Shown in pieces: positions 35,401 to 46,866 of a stretch of 64,000 bases of DNA (its first letter is position 1; each line of letters starts with the position of its first letter). This DNA comes from Epiperipatus broadwayi. Lineage: Eukaryota; Onychophora; Udeonychophora; Euonychophora; Peripatidae. Made by a program: the position numbers and the translations under genes. Below the pieces are notes generated by a model, which was given only the letters and a program-made list of their open reading frames with translations, had not been told where the DNA came from and searched no databases. The DNA lies in NCBI GenBank assembly GCA_028023455.1, contig JAQFVV010000017.1:682001-746000 (forward strand), in the 5' to 3' direction.

Positions 35401-36165
35401 TAATACTATAATAATTAAAGGAATTTTTATTCAAAACTCATATTTATAAATTTTATATAGGCTTCTCAGAAATACACATACACCTTATATATATATGATT
35501 AAAAGGAGCAGGATGAAGTGTAGGGTTTGATATTGGGCTACTGCTGGTTAAATAATAGAATAGTGAAGCTCAATCTTGGGCTAAGATTGACTGCTTCAAC
35601 ATATATATATATATAAAGGATGTATTAAATTGCCTTTTCTGTCATATTTTTAGTTCTATAAGAAAATAGTTTCCTTACAACCCTGAAAATGGTAAAGGCT
35701 TTTCCTATTTATAAAAATGGGTCTAAAAACTTAACTTGCAGATATGGATCCATTTCTGTCTTACTATTACTAGAATCTATTGGCTATGTATTTAAGACAG
35801 AATTAGCTTAGATCTTAACAAACTTTTGGCCCACAATGATCATGTTTTTTTTAGCCCAGTAAATCAACTGACACTAATCTTATCATTTCTGCTCATATTG
35901 CTACGTTATTGAACAAAGGTTGGCAAACAAAGCCCCTTAGGATGGTTTTATATGGCCCACAACATGCAATACCATGCTGCTCGATATGTGCTGTTAAATA
36001 ATCAAAAAATAGTAAAACATTTTTTGATCTTGGTATAATCATTAAGTAAAGCATAAGATTATTATTCATAATGTTAAACTAGTAGAACTACATATCTGCG
36101 TAAGTGAGATAAATTATCCTTTTTAAACATTACAAGCATAAAGCTAAACTAGTCAATAAATAATT
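32500..36165. other. No supported gene
   Basis: Mostly AT-rich. Two GC-richer patches (about 33520-33820 and 34650-34880) look like old repeat copies rather than exons. A minus-strand frame at 35205-35011 follows a passable acceptor (ATATTGTTTCAG) and reads FKTKLMDFTLVANIFVKSIS, but it ends in a stop and has no partner. Confidence 0.35.
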
Positions 36166-38280
36166 AAAATTACCCCAAATCCAAAATTCAACCAGACTAG
36201 CCAAGAAAAAATAATTAAAACACAACCAAAGGTTTCACCGCTACAAGTAGACTTCTCAGGTGTAAAGAACTACAAAAACTACACCATATATATAATATTA
36301 GACATTACCCACAAATCCATTCACTTCCCATCCACCCTTAATATTAAAATAACTCTTAAATAAGTTAATTGCTTCAGAATAATAAATTTTCAATAATAAA
36401 GATTCTTTAATTCTTCTTTTGATTTCATTTCTCTCAAAAAAGATAACCTTAGCTTCATCAAAATTAATAGTGTGGCCTGTATCTTTTTCATGGACATACA
36501 AAGCAGAACTAAGATATTTATTTCTAACCTTTTATGAACCTTTATTCTTTCATTTAAACTCAAACTACTCTGACCTATGTAAACCTTCTTACAAAAACAA
36601 GGGATAAAATACACTACACCATGAATAGTCCTATCAAAAATTTCCTCTGTATTATTTAATAAATTATTCAAAGTAATATCCCTTTTCCAAGTAATTTTCT
36701 TATTTCCAAACAAATTTCTATTCTTACATACAATTTTATAAGAAGACAATTTAAATGGCAAAGAAATAAAATTATATTTTTCTTTATCCTTTACATCCTT
36801 AGTAATATTACTATTAAATAAAATACTTTTAACAAATTTATCAGAGTAGCCAACACTCAAATAATCTTTATAGAATTGACCTTTCTGAAACAAAGCTACC
36901 CCACTAGAATTGTTTAATTTTTTATTCCTACAACAATAATTTCTTAAAGCAGCTACTTTATGAGATACAGACTGATAGCTATCAGGTTTAATTATAGATC
37001 TTAATTCTTTACTTTTAACAAAATGACTGCATAGTAAACAATTAGTCTTTACATTTCTAATCAACAAAAGATCTAAAAAATTTAACAAAATCTAACCCTC
37101 CTCCTTTTAACATATATCTTATAGAAGGATCAAAACAATTAAACTCATTTATAAATTCCTTCAATTTATCATTCTCAACTACAAACAAACAATCATTCGC
37201 ATATCTAACAAATAACTTTAAATATAAACAATTCTTTTTAATAATAATTTCCTCTTCCAAATAATTAATATAAACTGAACAAACTAAAGGAGAAATAATA
37301 TAACCTATTATCCACCCTTCCTTAATTTTATAAAAATTACCTTTATAAGTAAAATACATAGAATCCTCCAATAATAAAAGCAAATCTTTAATTACTTTAA
37401 TTTTATTTTTTGATAAAGAACCTTGCTTAACTAACATGGACATAAGAACATCAATACTGCTTAACCTATTAACAGACTGATACATATTCCAATATCTAAA
37501 CTGCCAAATACTCAATTACTTTCCATTTTAAAATTATTAATCTTATCAAAAGCCTCAAATGAAGAAGAAACTGTGTACTGACCAAAATCAAATTGTTTTA
37601 AAAAATTATTCAAGAATCTAGAAATACCATCTACAACACTACCTGTAAAATCAAAAATAAATCTTAAAGGAAAACCATCTTTATGAGTCTTAATATTAAC
37701 AAACATCTTAGCTGATATGAAATCATTTGGATAACATTTTAAATAATCTACTCTATTAAAAAATTTTAAATTTAACATTTTCTTTATAATATCTATCAAC
37801 TTTTTTTTAATCACATTACCTGGATCTTTATGCAAAAACATATATTTACCATTATTTAATTCTCTATCCATTTTCTCCCTGAACTCGTCTCCTTTCATAA
37901 TTACAAACCGACCAGATTTGTCTTCACGAGAAATGATCATACCATTAGCACAGAACCTATTCTTAAGATGTCTAACCTCAGCAGGATTAACAATAAATTT
38001 TTCTTTCCTTTTTAAACCCTTATTTAAAACCAATTGAATGCCAACTTTCTGGTCATCACTCAAATTACTAGATGCAATAGATGAAAATGTATCAAAAACT
38101 ATATATTTTTGAATGAAATGAAACAAAATTAGAGCCTTTACCAAGAATATCTAATTCTCTATCATTTAACTTAATATCAGAAAGATTAACAACTTTATTA
38201 ATAGAAACATGACCCTCATACCCCACATCACTACAATAAATTTTATTCATCTTTCCAAACAACCATGATTAAACCTATTT
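36166..38280 (-). mobile_element. Penelope-like element PLE-1 (RT plus GIY-YIG endonuclease, degenerate)
   Basis: Minus-strand order: a start near 38251 (MNKIYCSDVGYEG), NRFCANGMIISREDKSGRFV near 37960-37890, and the fingers/palm segment FVNIKTHKDGFPLRFIFDF near 37710-37650. GWIIGYIISPLVCSVYINYL follows near 37310-37250 (usual G.PMGSPLSP, mutated), then LFVRYANDCLFVVEN near 37210, with YADD reduced to YAND. LSVGYSDKFVKSI is near 36850, GVVYFIPCFCKKVYIGQSS (GIY-YIG nuclease motif) near 36620, and KDTGHTINFDEAKVIFFERN near 36480. Frameshifts at about 38110, 37510, 37085 and 36490 make it non-functional. The 3' part matches 52536-53265. Confidence 0.85.
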
Positions 38281-38639
38281 CAATTAAATTTCTTTATCTT
38301 TGTTGCAGATCATAAAATTAGTCTGCTTGCTAGGAAATCTTAAGTATCATTTATGTATTTGCATGGACAAAGCACATGCCATAATAAAAATATAAATTTA
38401 AATAACTGCTTATGTAATACTTAACAAAAGATATTCACATGGGTGTATATAAATAGGCATCTATGTATAAAAAATGAAGGAATTATTAATATTTATCTAA
38501 AATTAATAGTAATCATGATGCAGAAGTTAGAACAAAATTAATAAATATTTCAGATGTTTTTGAGCATGACAATGAATAAATATATTTGTCCTGTACGTAA
38601 TAAAAACATGTGAGAACATATGTCGAGAGTATTATCAAG

Positions 38640-38830
38640 TTACCAATGATAGAAAAATCTGTTTAAATGTGGTCTGACTTTAAACTGGGAAGAAGCACGG
38701 ATGCTGCAGTTATCCAAGGCATTTTGAAAAATATCAAGATAATGAGCAACTTGTAATAGTGTCTCCATATCTTCATCTTCCCGTATCAATGCATCACATT
38801 TTAATTTCAAATATTTTAAAATGGATGGTA
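38640..38830 (-). pseudogene. Short coding-like stretch, unrecognised
   Basis: The minus strand reads SPLPSILKYLKLKCDALIRE, then DEDMETLLQVAHYLDIF and SSQFKVRPHLNRFFYHW, with well-used Cys, Trp, Asp and Glu codons unlike the A/T-driven frames nearby. A possible splice donor (CATTG|GTAACT) lies at its 3' end. Upstream, a TGA blocks the frame before KLVSP and no acceptor fits, so it is either a degraded exon or part of an unknown element. No family recognised. Confidence 0.25.
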
Positions 38831-39823
38831 AGGGAGAAACAAGTTTTCAACCAATCCTTAAGAATGCGATTATTGAAAATCTAAGATGAGGTTTAATAAA
38901 TATCTCATTATATGTAAACCTGGAGAAAACAATAGGAACAAATATATTTGAGTGATAGAAATATATATTAGTTAACAGAAATAATAAATAAGCAAACATA
39001 GGTAATAAATTATCATTAATAGCTTATACTATAGGCTATTTTAGAATTCCCCATTGTCCAGCTATTCTTAGGCATAGAAATAGAGTATGATTTTTATAAT
39101 AGACACCAGCATTTATGGAAATCTACTACAGTATTTAAAATCAAAGATCTTAAATATGTTTTGATTTTATACATATTAGCGTTATTAAATTCATTACCAT
39201 TATCATATGATTACAAAAGCTAAATAAATATCATAATTTAAAACACTGCTTGAGTATTAAATTTGAATTAGAGTTTGGGATTCTTACTCTAATGGGTGAT
39301 TTGGGAGAAGAGGGTGGAATATGGCAGATAATGACATATGGGGAAAAGGGAGTTTATGAAATCTAATAGACAATAATATTGATAAATAAGTAGATAGACA
39401 AGTTTAATAAAAACTCAATTATAGGGCAGATATAATCTCTCTATCCTGAGTTCAAACTTTAAGTTTTTCAATTCAAGAAGAATGTTGAAATGGTTAAAAT
39501 AAGTGCAACCTGTCACTAACGTTATTTTGTCACTGCATGGAAATGAAAGAAAGTTTATATCATTACCTTGATCATTAGACAAAAAACATGTTTATTAGAT
39601 ATTATTTTGTAGGCTATAAAAAGAATATAGTAAATCTCTTGTAAAATTGTTTCTAACTCCTTTTTCTTTGTTCGAAATTTCTTTCCACCATCATTCTCCA
39701 TTTCACATATCAACTCTTTCTTCTTGCTCTATAAAGGATGGATCATCATAGTACACAATGCAATAATATTGGAAATGGCCATTGTATTTTTTTTTTTTGA
39801 GCTTGTGATCTGTGATTCTTCAG

Positions 39824-39877
39824 TTCATGAGGCAGTGAAATTTTTATCAAATTTTACACTATGCAAAATTGTCTTCA
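39824..39877 (+). CDS. Candidate exon A of an unrecognised plus-strand gene
   Basis: A 54-bp segment between a pyrimidine-rich acceptor (TGATTCTTCAG) and a GTGTAAAT donor. It is phase 1 at both ends and reads HEAVKFLSNFTLCKIVF, with one cysteine and an N-F-T glycosylation sequon. Joining it to 42821 creates an in-phase Asn codon and continues into the next exon without a stop. It is the weakest of the five exons, because short segments with fitting phases can occur by chance. Confidence 0.28.
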
Positions 39878-40163
39878 GTGTAAATGTGATGAATATGCTC
39901 TCTGTAATTACCAAACTATCTGTTAATATGTCTGAGCACATTAGAGGTTTTAAGATGAGATCTTTTATTTTATTTTATAATGTTTTTTTTCTCAATGCTT
40001 CAGAGTTTGTAATTGACCATATTTTTTTATATTCTCAAATTATGAATGAAATATATCTGATTTTATTTTTTACAATAATAATTTTTTTGCATAAAAAAAA
40101 AAGGTTCTACTTTAAAGTTTACGTAAAAATTAAAACTCAGCAGTTACTGTTGTGATTGTTCTT

Positions 40164-40310
40164 AAACCATTAAATCGTCACGATTGCCACCATTTTATGC
40201 TTATACAAGTTGTTAAAACAATATCAACCCTGCCCAGTGCAAGCCATAGCAACCTTCTAGTCTTCCTTGAATTGCACTGTGTAGCCCTACTATAGGGAGA
40301 GAGTTGCTAC
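40164..40310 (-). repeat. Divergent relative of the foldback (FB) family, FB7
   Basis: AAACCATTAAATCGTCACGA then CACCATTTTATGCTTATACA resembles the long terminus of the FB family (CCACTAAACATCACATGATC and CACCATTTCTTATGC). Further right, TTGCACTGTGTAG then CTATAGGGAGAG resembles its inner arm. Target duplications are not visible. Confidence 0.4.
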
Positions 40311-41743
40311 TGCTGTGAATGAAACAAATTTTGGGGGAAGAATATTTTGCTAAATATTGTTAAAAATTGTTTCAATTGATAATAAAAAGCAGGCCAATTA
40401 TTAAAGTTTTATTATTGTTTTTGAATTCTCCACTAACAGGTCAACTGATCAGTGGCAACACCCCAGAGTACACCCATTAAACTATTTTTTTGTATGGCAC
40501 TGTTGATATTTCTTATTGTATGGCATTATTGCTTCAACAACATAATTGAACTTATAAAAAAAACAAGTGACTTTAATGAACTATACATATTACAGATATA
40601 GCTTGCATTTTCTGTAAGTTAGGGATCAGATGACTGGTACAAGTCCATAATGAATGAAGTTTCAGAGCGTAGCCGTTACATTATACAACAAGGCACACAG
40701 AGAACTCTATTGGCAGGCCAAGCTCTCAAATATCACCACAAATCAGATTGGGCTTGAATTTTGTTTGTATTAAATAGATTTTATTACAGCTCTTTAATAT
40801 ATTAATTTACATAATTGATTATAATTAGCTATAGCATATACAGAAGAATGTGAAATCTAAGTATAGAAAAAAAAACATAAGAATAAATACATCGAACGAA
40901 ATGATTCAAAGAGAAAAATAACAGAGGCTTGCTATAGCCAATAATACAAATGCTATCAATTGTAGAGACTCATCCTTCCTTCTCTCCAAAATATTAATGC
41001 TCTAATTTAAATATTTAAAATCAAATTTAAATAAATTTTAATCGCTTCAGATATATACAATTACACTCATCTCTCTATTATGATTATAGTTCATCTTGCT
41101 ATGAATATGAGAACACTAAGTTCTCAAAAGCACTAAGCTGTATTTAATTTATAGAAATAACAAGTTTCTCTATAGTTGTATATAAGCACACTTATTACAT
41201 TCCATATAGAAGACATATAAACAGTTAAAGTCATTACATAAGAATAAGCAATAATCAAAGCTAAAGAAAACATATTCATTACACAGAGTTCATTTCAAAA
41301 ATCTATATTAAGGCAGAAAAATTCTTAAATTATTTCAGTCCACACATTTTTTTTTTAAAAAAAATGTATTCCAATTTAGAGTTGATTAAAATTAAGTGTA
41401 TTCTTATTTTATTTGTTGATTATTCAAGTACAGTTTTAAGGAGAAAGAAATTGGAAACAAGAAAGTTGGTGTTGATGTACTCATAAAAATAAACAGATTG
41501 TGAATTATCTACATATGGTAATAAGGTGAGGGATATTTTAACTACTAATTAAATTTTCCAAAACAGTATATGGAAGTGAATTATTGGGTAACTATTTACC
41601 AGCATTATTTATTCATTATTGCCCAATTTCAAATATTAGGAGGAAAGTATCAAAGAATAAACAGAAAACTAAGATAAAATAGAATAATAATAAGGATAAA
41701 AGAAAGATGCAAACTATTCTTATGAAAATTTGGTATAAGCATT

Positions 41744-41836
41744 GTTAGCCGAGAGGTCAGCACAGCAGCTTTGCAAGCAAGCAGTTGGTTGCAGACAGTT
41801 GTGAGTTTGCCTCCCGGCCGATCCTATGACATATAG
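41744..41836 (+). mobile_element. tRNA-derived SINE head (box A and box B)
   Basis: TTAGCCGAGAGGTCAGC resembles a pol III box A region, GAGTTTGCCTCC a decayed box B, and CTTTGCAAG an anticodon-loop-like segment. It ends TGACATATAGGAAAAAAAG, nearly the same tail as the clearer tRNA-Gly-derived SINE at 43616. No clear target duplication was found. Confidence 0.5.
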
Positions 41837-41857
41837 GAAAAAAAGAACACTTTTTAG

Positions 41858-42130
41858 CAAAAACCTTTGCAAAAATCTTTTATTGTTTCATATAATACTA
41901 AATCTTCCATGAACTTTACTACTGTTACACAATGCTTTATTTACCACTTTTTTTTATAGTTTCGATTGCTCCAGCAATCTTCTTCAGAGCTTTTATATCT
42001 CCTAACCTCAAATGCTAAATTCAAATTTTCTTTTTTTATTGTACCTTTTATTTTTATTTTTTTTATTATACATTGGTTTTTGCTTAAAAAATGTTCAAAG
42101 TAGAGTGGATAAATTGAATTTATATAAGAT
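41858..42130 (-). repeat. PLE-type terminal sequence
   Basis: Shares AACACTTTTTAGCAAAAACC with 56507-56526. At the other end TTTTTGCTTAAAAAATGTTC then AAAGTAGAGTGGATAAATTG matches the 56480-56735 palindrome, so its two ends are inverted copies of one sequence. It includes the hammerhead-like core at 41956-41990. Confidence 0.55.
41956..41990 (-). ncRNA. Hammerhead-like core, family B variant (helix II changed but paired)
   Basis: On the minus strand it reads CTGAAGA (one change from CTGATGA), A, GATTGC, a short TGGA loop, GCAATC, GAAAC. Helix II is 6 bp and perfect. At 56618 the same position is GACT/AGTC, so several paired positions have changed together. The core substitution probably weakens or abolishes cleavage. 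Confidence 0.5.
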
Positions 42131-42820
42131 ATTACAACAAAATTTGGTAATATTTTTAAAAAAGAGAAGGTTAACATCTATAATTTTTTTCCTATAAATG
42201 TTAGATGTAATTAAAGAAGTCTGTCATTGTGTCTCCCTATTTTTCCAAATCACAAATTGCAAATTAAATCTCAGATGGATTGTTCATATGACTATTAATC
42301 TCATCTGAATTTTCATACTTGACCAACATATCAAGAACCCAAGAAGATAAATATTTATTTTTGTAAAAAGGGAAAAAAAAGAGATCAATACAGATTTTTA
42401 TCCCCCCTCCCTTTTTTTTTTTTTTTTTGGAAAAATATAATTGGTTTTAATAAACAGATGTTGGATTTAAATTTAAACATTGTGTTTGATGTAAGTATGT
42501 GATGATGTGATGTGTCGTAATTTCTTCTTTGGTGGTGGAAAGCAAAGAACACTGGTGATATTTATCCTATGTAAATCAATATGAAAATGTCAGATTTTTA
42601 TTATAATGATTCAACAAAGAATTACATGCTTTTCACTGCTTACTTTCAACATCCGCAGTTAGAATAATGATATATTCTTTACTTTGAATAATCTATGTCA
42701 TTATGAAATGTTGGTGTAGAGATATACATCTATTATCATCTAGTTTCCATAAATTTCCCAAGCTTATAATAGATGGCTCTGGTATAGAGTTCATACAATT
42801 TGAGTTTGTTTTGTTTTTAG

Positions 42821-42930
42821 ATCCAGATTTTCATATGGAGATTTTAACAAATTCTTCAGGCGCCATTCATGTGTGCTATCAGTATGTTTTCAGATACAAA
42901 TACTCATCTGTGATAAGAAACATTTCCCAG
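42821..42930 (+). CDS. Exon B of an unrecognised plus-strand gene
   Basis: The acceptor TTTGTTTTGTTTTTAG and the donor CAG|GTAAAT enclose 110 bp. It enters in phase 1 and leaves in phase 0. The peptide begins PDFHMEILTNSSGAIHVCYQ and ends SSVIRNISQ; it has one cysteine and two N-glycosylation sequons (NSS and NIS), pointing to an extracellular or luminal location. The exon lies in the intron-rich part of the window between repeats. I do not recognise the family. Confidence 0.5.
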
Positions 42931-43052
42931 GTAAATAAATATTGTCTGTATTTCTATATAATTTTTTTTATTTAGCTATCATTTAATGTAACTTGTTTTT
43001 CTTAAGACAAAACAATTAAAAAATGTATAGTTTTCCCCCCAAAAATAGACAA

Positions 43053-43205
43053 TTAAACCACCAAACATCACATAATCACCACTTTTTATGCTTACACAAG
43101 CTGTTTACACAGAGGCAAAACTCTCCATACAGTAGCGCCACTCAGTGCAAGCCAGAATAATCAATGGATACACTAAGTGGCACTACTGTACTGTAAAATG
43201 GAGAA
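43053..43205 (-). repeat. Truncated foldback element FB6
   Basis: AAACCACCAAACATCACATA (long terminus) followed by GGCAAAACTCTCCATACAG and CACTCAGTGCAAGCC, then a short inverted return (CTAAGTGGCACTACTGTACT). Most of both arms is deleted. Confidence 0.6.
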
Positions 43206-43615
43206 TTCCTAATTAATTTTTTTAGAAAGGTCATTAAATTTATTTTTTTTCCATATTTTTTCATTCATATTTTTTCAAGATCATTTGTAGTTTACAGTGA
43301 GGAAGTTAATGATCTATTTAATTTGAAAAAGACCAGGAATCAATAATTTCAGATAAATGGAATTTTATCTCTGCTATTTATCCTGTGTTTGATTCTCTGT
43401 ATCTTTTACAAAGCATGTTATTATCATAAATTATAAGTTAAGATCAAAGAACTCTTATTACCATCTTCATATAAATCCAAATCCATATTTGTGTAAAAGA
43501 AAGACACTTTGAAGTAAAGTATGGACTCAAACTTTTTTTTTCTGTTGTGTTAAATTAATAAAAGACTGAAATGAAATTCCTGAATTATAACAGTGATAAA
43601 GTTTACCATTTATAT

Positions 43616-43708
43616 GTGAAACATTAGTGGCCTAGCGGTTAGCATAGCTGCCTTCCAAGCAGCTGATCTGGATTCGCTTCCCGGTCAATGCTTTGACATA
43701 AGAAAAAA
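43616..43708 (+). mobile_element. tRNA-Gly(UCC)-derived SINE with intact target duplication
   Basis: Resembles a tRNA-Gly throughout: box A TGGCCTAGCGG, the anticodon arm GCTGCCTTCCAAGCAGC with anticodon TCC, and box B GGATTCGCTTCC followed by CGGTCAATGCT closing the acceptor. It ends TTTGACATAAG plus an A-run. The 18 bp AAAGTTTACCATTTATAT occur at 43598-43615 and again at 43709-43726, a perfect duplication typical of LINE-driven retroposition. It lies in an intron of the plus-strand gene. Recent insertion is inferred from the perfect duplication. Confidence 0.85.
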
Positions 43709-43869
43709 AAAGTTTACCATTTATATTTCTGGATAATCATAAAAGATCAAATCTCATATGCCCAAGTCCCCCATGCTGTTATGATAACGTATGTAAATGA
43801 AGACCAGTATCAGAGCTGAAATTTTTTGTTTCAAAATTTTTCAAACATCATTTTAGAAAGAAAATTAAT

Positions 43870-44971
43870 AGTATTATTAATAAGCAACCATTCAAAAATG
43901 GATATGGCCATTCAACTTAAAGAGAAAGAAAGAAATCTGCTTTAAAATGAGTTTTGCAGTGATTACACCAACCAAACTGTGAACCGCAAATAAGTCCACT
44001 TATATAATATGCTAGTCCAATTTTCTGATTGCTTGTTAATTTATAATGTCTTTTAATTTCTTCAGCAGAAAACTTTTCATTTTGAAAAACTTCAATATCA
44101 TGTCTAGTCGTAACTCTCCAATGCATTCTATTCTCTTCCGTTTCTTCTCAATGGAAACCATTGACATTGCACTTTGTTTGAATGTTCTTGAGATGATTTG
44201 TAATGTAGATGGGGTCTACCTCTCCTACAAAACTTACATTCAAGTACACCATAAAAAATACCCTTTTAGGAAGTATTTCATTGTTCATTCATTTTACATG
44301 TCCAATCCAATGAAGGTGTGATTTTACAATAGTGGGCTCAATCATATCATATTCTGCAAACTGACGAACATATTGATTGGTTTTATGAGTTTGCCATTGT
44401 ATTTTAAAAATTTTAAGGAGCATCCTTAAATGAAACTTTTTTAATGTCTATATTGCATTGACATGGTGTCCATATTTCACATCCTTACAATAAATTAGGT
44501 AAAATAACAGATTTATATACAGTTATCTTAGTTGGAGTAGTTATTTCTCCATGATGAAATACTCCAGCTTTTAACTGTTTAAAGAAACAGCATCACATTG
44601 GAGTCTGTGTTGAATCTCAAAATCTAAAACCAGCTTTCTACTTAAAAAATTACTAAGGTATTTAAACTGATTTACATTCTCAAGTTGATCACCATCCATG
44701 CTGCAAGCTTGCCGAGGATTTTTCTTCCATCACTGGTTGATACCAAAGAACTTGAGGTTTTAAAACATTAACTAATGAACTGAGATTTTTTCAAGTTGCC
44801 TTTAAAACATTAAGAACATTCTGTAAATCGTCTTTTAAACTGGAAAAAAATAGCACAATCATCAGCATTCTGTAAATCCAGAAACCAAAAAGATGAAGTT
44901 TTTGGTTCACTTTTAATCAGTTGAAATTAAAAATTCCACCATCAAACCTGTATCATATCTTGATGCCTTTC
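43870..44971 (-). mobile_element. Non-LTR retrotransposon, C-terminal part (split by a solo LTR)
   Basis: The minus strand carries the RT active-site region as LQNADDCAIFF near 44870 (Y-A-D-D with Tyr replaced by Asn), then CSKDVKYGHHVNAI-like and RMLLKIFKIQWQTHKTNQYV near 44400. IVKSHLHWIGHVK follows near 44310, and near 43990 a C-terminal Cys/His finger (LICGSQFGWCNHCKTH). 'QW....TN..VL......I...I...QLRW.GHV' with a terminal finger is known from LINE-type proteins. Stops and frameshifts are numerous. The 3' end shares GAATGGCCATAT with 3320-3640. Confidence 0.68.
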
Positions 44972-45597
44972 TGTTATGTTTGGCTTGATTTACAGGTTCG
45001 GTTCCAAACCAACAGAAAAAGTAATGATAAACTACTCAACAATTAATATGTAAAATTTATTAGTTACAATTACACACGTTAGTTAATTAATAATATAAAT
45101 ATAGTTTATACAATTAATAATGAGATGGTCTTTCCAAGTGACGGAACTCACTTCCAGCTACCTGATTAGCATGCCTTGTGAGTTCAAGTAAGAGTCTTCC
45201 GGCTGTACTGGACAGCTTGCCTTGAGTCGGTTCTAGTTCAGACTTCCAGCTGCATTTAGACATCTTGAACTCGAGTCGACTGCAGTCGTAGCACTTTTCT
45301 GTTCCAGGTGAACTTGCCTCACTGTGTAGATGTATCAGTAGTGACTAGTGAAGACACCCTTGCTGTAGGCAGAGGTTTCACTGGAGAGCACGTTCAGTTC
45401 AGGTTGACAGAAGTTAACATTCTCTGCCTTTACCTCCAAAAAGGCTGACTATTTATTGTCAGATTCCTTACCTTACTGGGAACAGTTGGATTCAGAGTGT
45501 GAACCCCAATGAAGAATTCATCCCCATTGGATAGCTACCGGGTGCTAGCCAATCAGGCAAGGAATGTGGAATACTGAAGGCAAGGTCAGATATGACA
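44972..45597 (-). mobile_element. Solo LTR, same family as 19071-19798, inserted in the non-LTR element
   Basis: In LTR orientation (minus strand) it starts TGTCATATCTGACCTTGCC and ends AGCCAAACATAACA. The flanking 5 bp are CTTTC (44967-44971) and TTTTC (45598-45602), one mismatch. Non-LTR coding sequence resumes on the far side, so the LTR arrived after the LINE. It is noticeably GC-richer than its surroundings. Confidence 0.82.
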
Positions 45598-45676
45598 TTT
45601 TCTGATTAAACTGTCTATATACAATTCCACCAGTTAACTTATAAAAATTGAAAACAAAGTTGGAGCAATACATATC
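45598..45676 (-). mobile_element. Short middle piece of the split non-LTR element
   Basis: The minus strand reads YCSNFVFNFYKLTGGIVYRQ, fitting the part of the RT palm between the two inserted elements. It is bounded by the solo LTR and by the foldback element FB3. Confidence 0.45.
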
Positions 45677-46866
45677 AAAAGCAAAAATCTCCATACAGTA
45701 GTGCCACCTTGTGCAAACAAGAGTAATCAATGGATGCCAGAAGGCTTGTGCATAAAATCCCTATCTAGTGCCTACTCATCCAATATCCCCAGACTAGTTT
45801 TAGGCTTGTGGCCATCATCAGTGAGGAGCCTTGGATCTGAGAGCACTGCACCTAGATCTTAGGATCTAATGCAACCCTCCAGCAGCCACCTTTTATCTCT
45901 ACATTACTACAAAACTATGAGAATGAAATTGAAAACACAATAATATTTTCAATCTAAGCTCAATAGTTTATATAGTCATATGGATCTGAACTCAATTCAG
46001 CACCCATACATTTTGGTGTCTTTGGCTCTTAAACAACCATAGCCACCACTATCCTATTAGGCAGAATTGGTGTTAAACCACTAAACATCACATGATCACC
46101 ATCTCATCCTAGCACATAATTGTTGTAAACAAAAGCAAAACTCCATACACGGAGGGTTGCCTTAGATCCTAATATCTAGGTGCAGTGCTCTCAGATCCAA
46201 GGCTCCTCACTGATGATGGTCACAAGCCAGAAACTAGTCTGGGGATATTGGATGAGTAGGCACTAGATAGGGATTTTATGCACAAGCCTTCTGGCATCCA
46301 TTGATTACTCTTGTTAGCACAAGGTGGCACTACTGTATGGAGAGTTTTGCTTTTGTTTACAACAATTATGTGCTAGGATGAGATGGTGATCATGTGATGT
46401 TTAGTGGTTTAACACCAATCATGCCTAATAGGATAGTGGTGGCTATGGTTGTTTAAGAGCCAAAGACACCAAAATGTATGGGTGCTGAATTGAGTTCAGA
46501 CCCATATGACTATATAAGCTATTGAGCTTAGATTGAAAATATTATTGTGTTTTTAATTTCATTCTCATAGGTTTGTAGTAATGTAGAGATAAAAGGTGGC
46601 TGCTGGAGGGTTGCATTAGATCCTAAGATCTAGGTGCAGTGCTCTCAGATCCAAGGCTCCTCACTGATGATGGCCACAAGCCAGAAATTAGTCTGGGGAT
46701 ATTGGATGAGTAGGCACTAGATAGGGATTTTATGCACAAGCCTTCTGGCATCCATTGATTACTCTTGTTAGCACAAGGTGGCACTACTGTATGGAGAGTT
46801 TTGCTTTTGTTTACAACAATTATGTGCTAGGATGAGATGGTGATCATGTGATGTTTAGTGGTTTAC
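45677..46866 (+). mobile_element. Large foldback element FB3 (forward unit plus 1.5 inverted units of about 460 bp)
   Basis: From 45690 a forward unit starts with ATCTCCATACAG. From about 46155 the same sequence returns in inverse orientation, first as a partial copy ending GATGTTTAGTGG at about 46405 and then as a full copy ending at about 46865. The two inverse copies are spaced about 460 bp and are nearly identical. Candidate target duplication: CAATACATATC (45666-45676) and CAATACAAATC (46867-46877), 10 of 11 matching. It sits inside the non-LTR RT. Confidence 0.72.

Noticed and set aside
35930-36000. Possible second hAT end (GGTTGGCAAAC...GGCCCAC)
   Set aside because: No matching inverted end or 8-bp duplication could be found.
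39724-40155. 143-codon plus-strand frame as a complete gene
   Set aside because: Most of it is low-complexity Phe/Ile from T-runs. Only the short segment 39824-39877 has splice signals and a phase that fits the downstream exons.
42485-42515. Third CR1-like 3' end (GATGATGTGATGTG)
   Set aside because: Only the short simple repeat matches; no adjoining 3' UTR sequence of the element is present.
43616-43690. Functional tRNA-Gly gene
   Set aside because: Mismatches in the acceptor stem, an A-rich tail and a flanking 18-bp duplication show a SINE rather than a tRNA gene.
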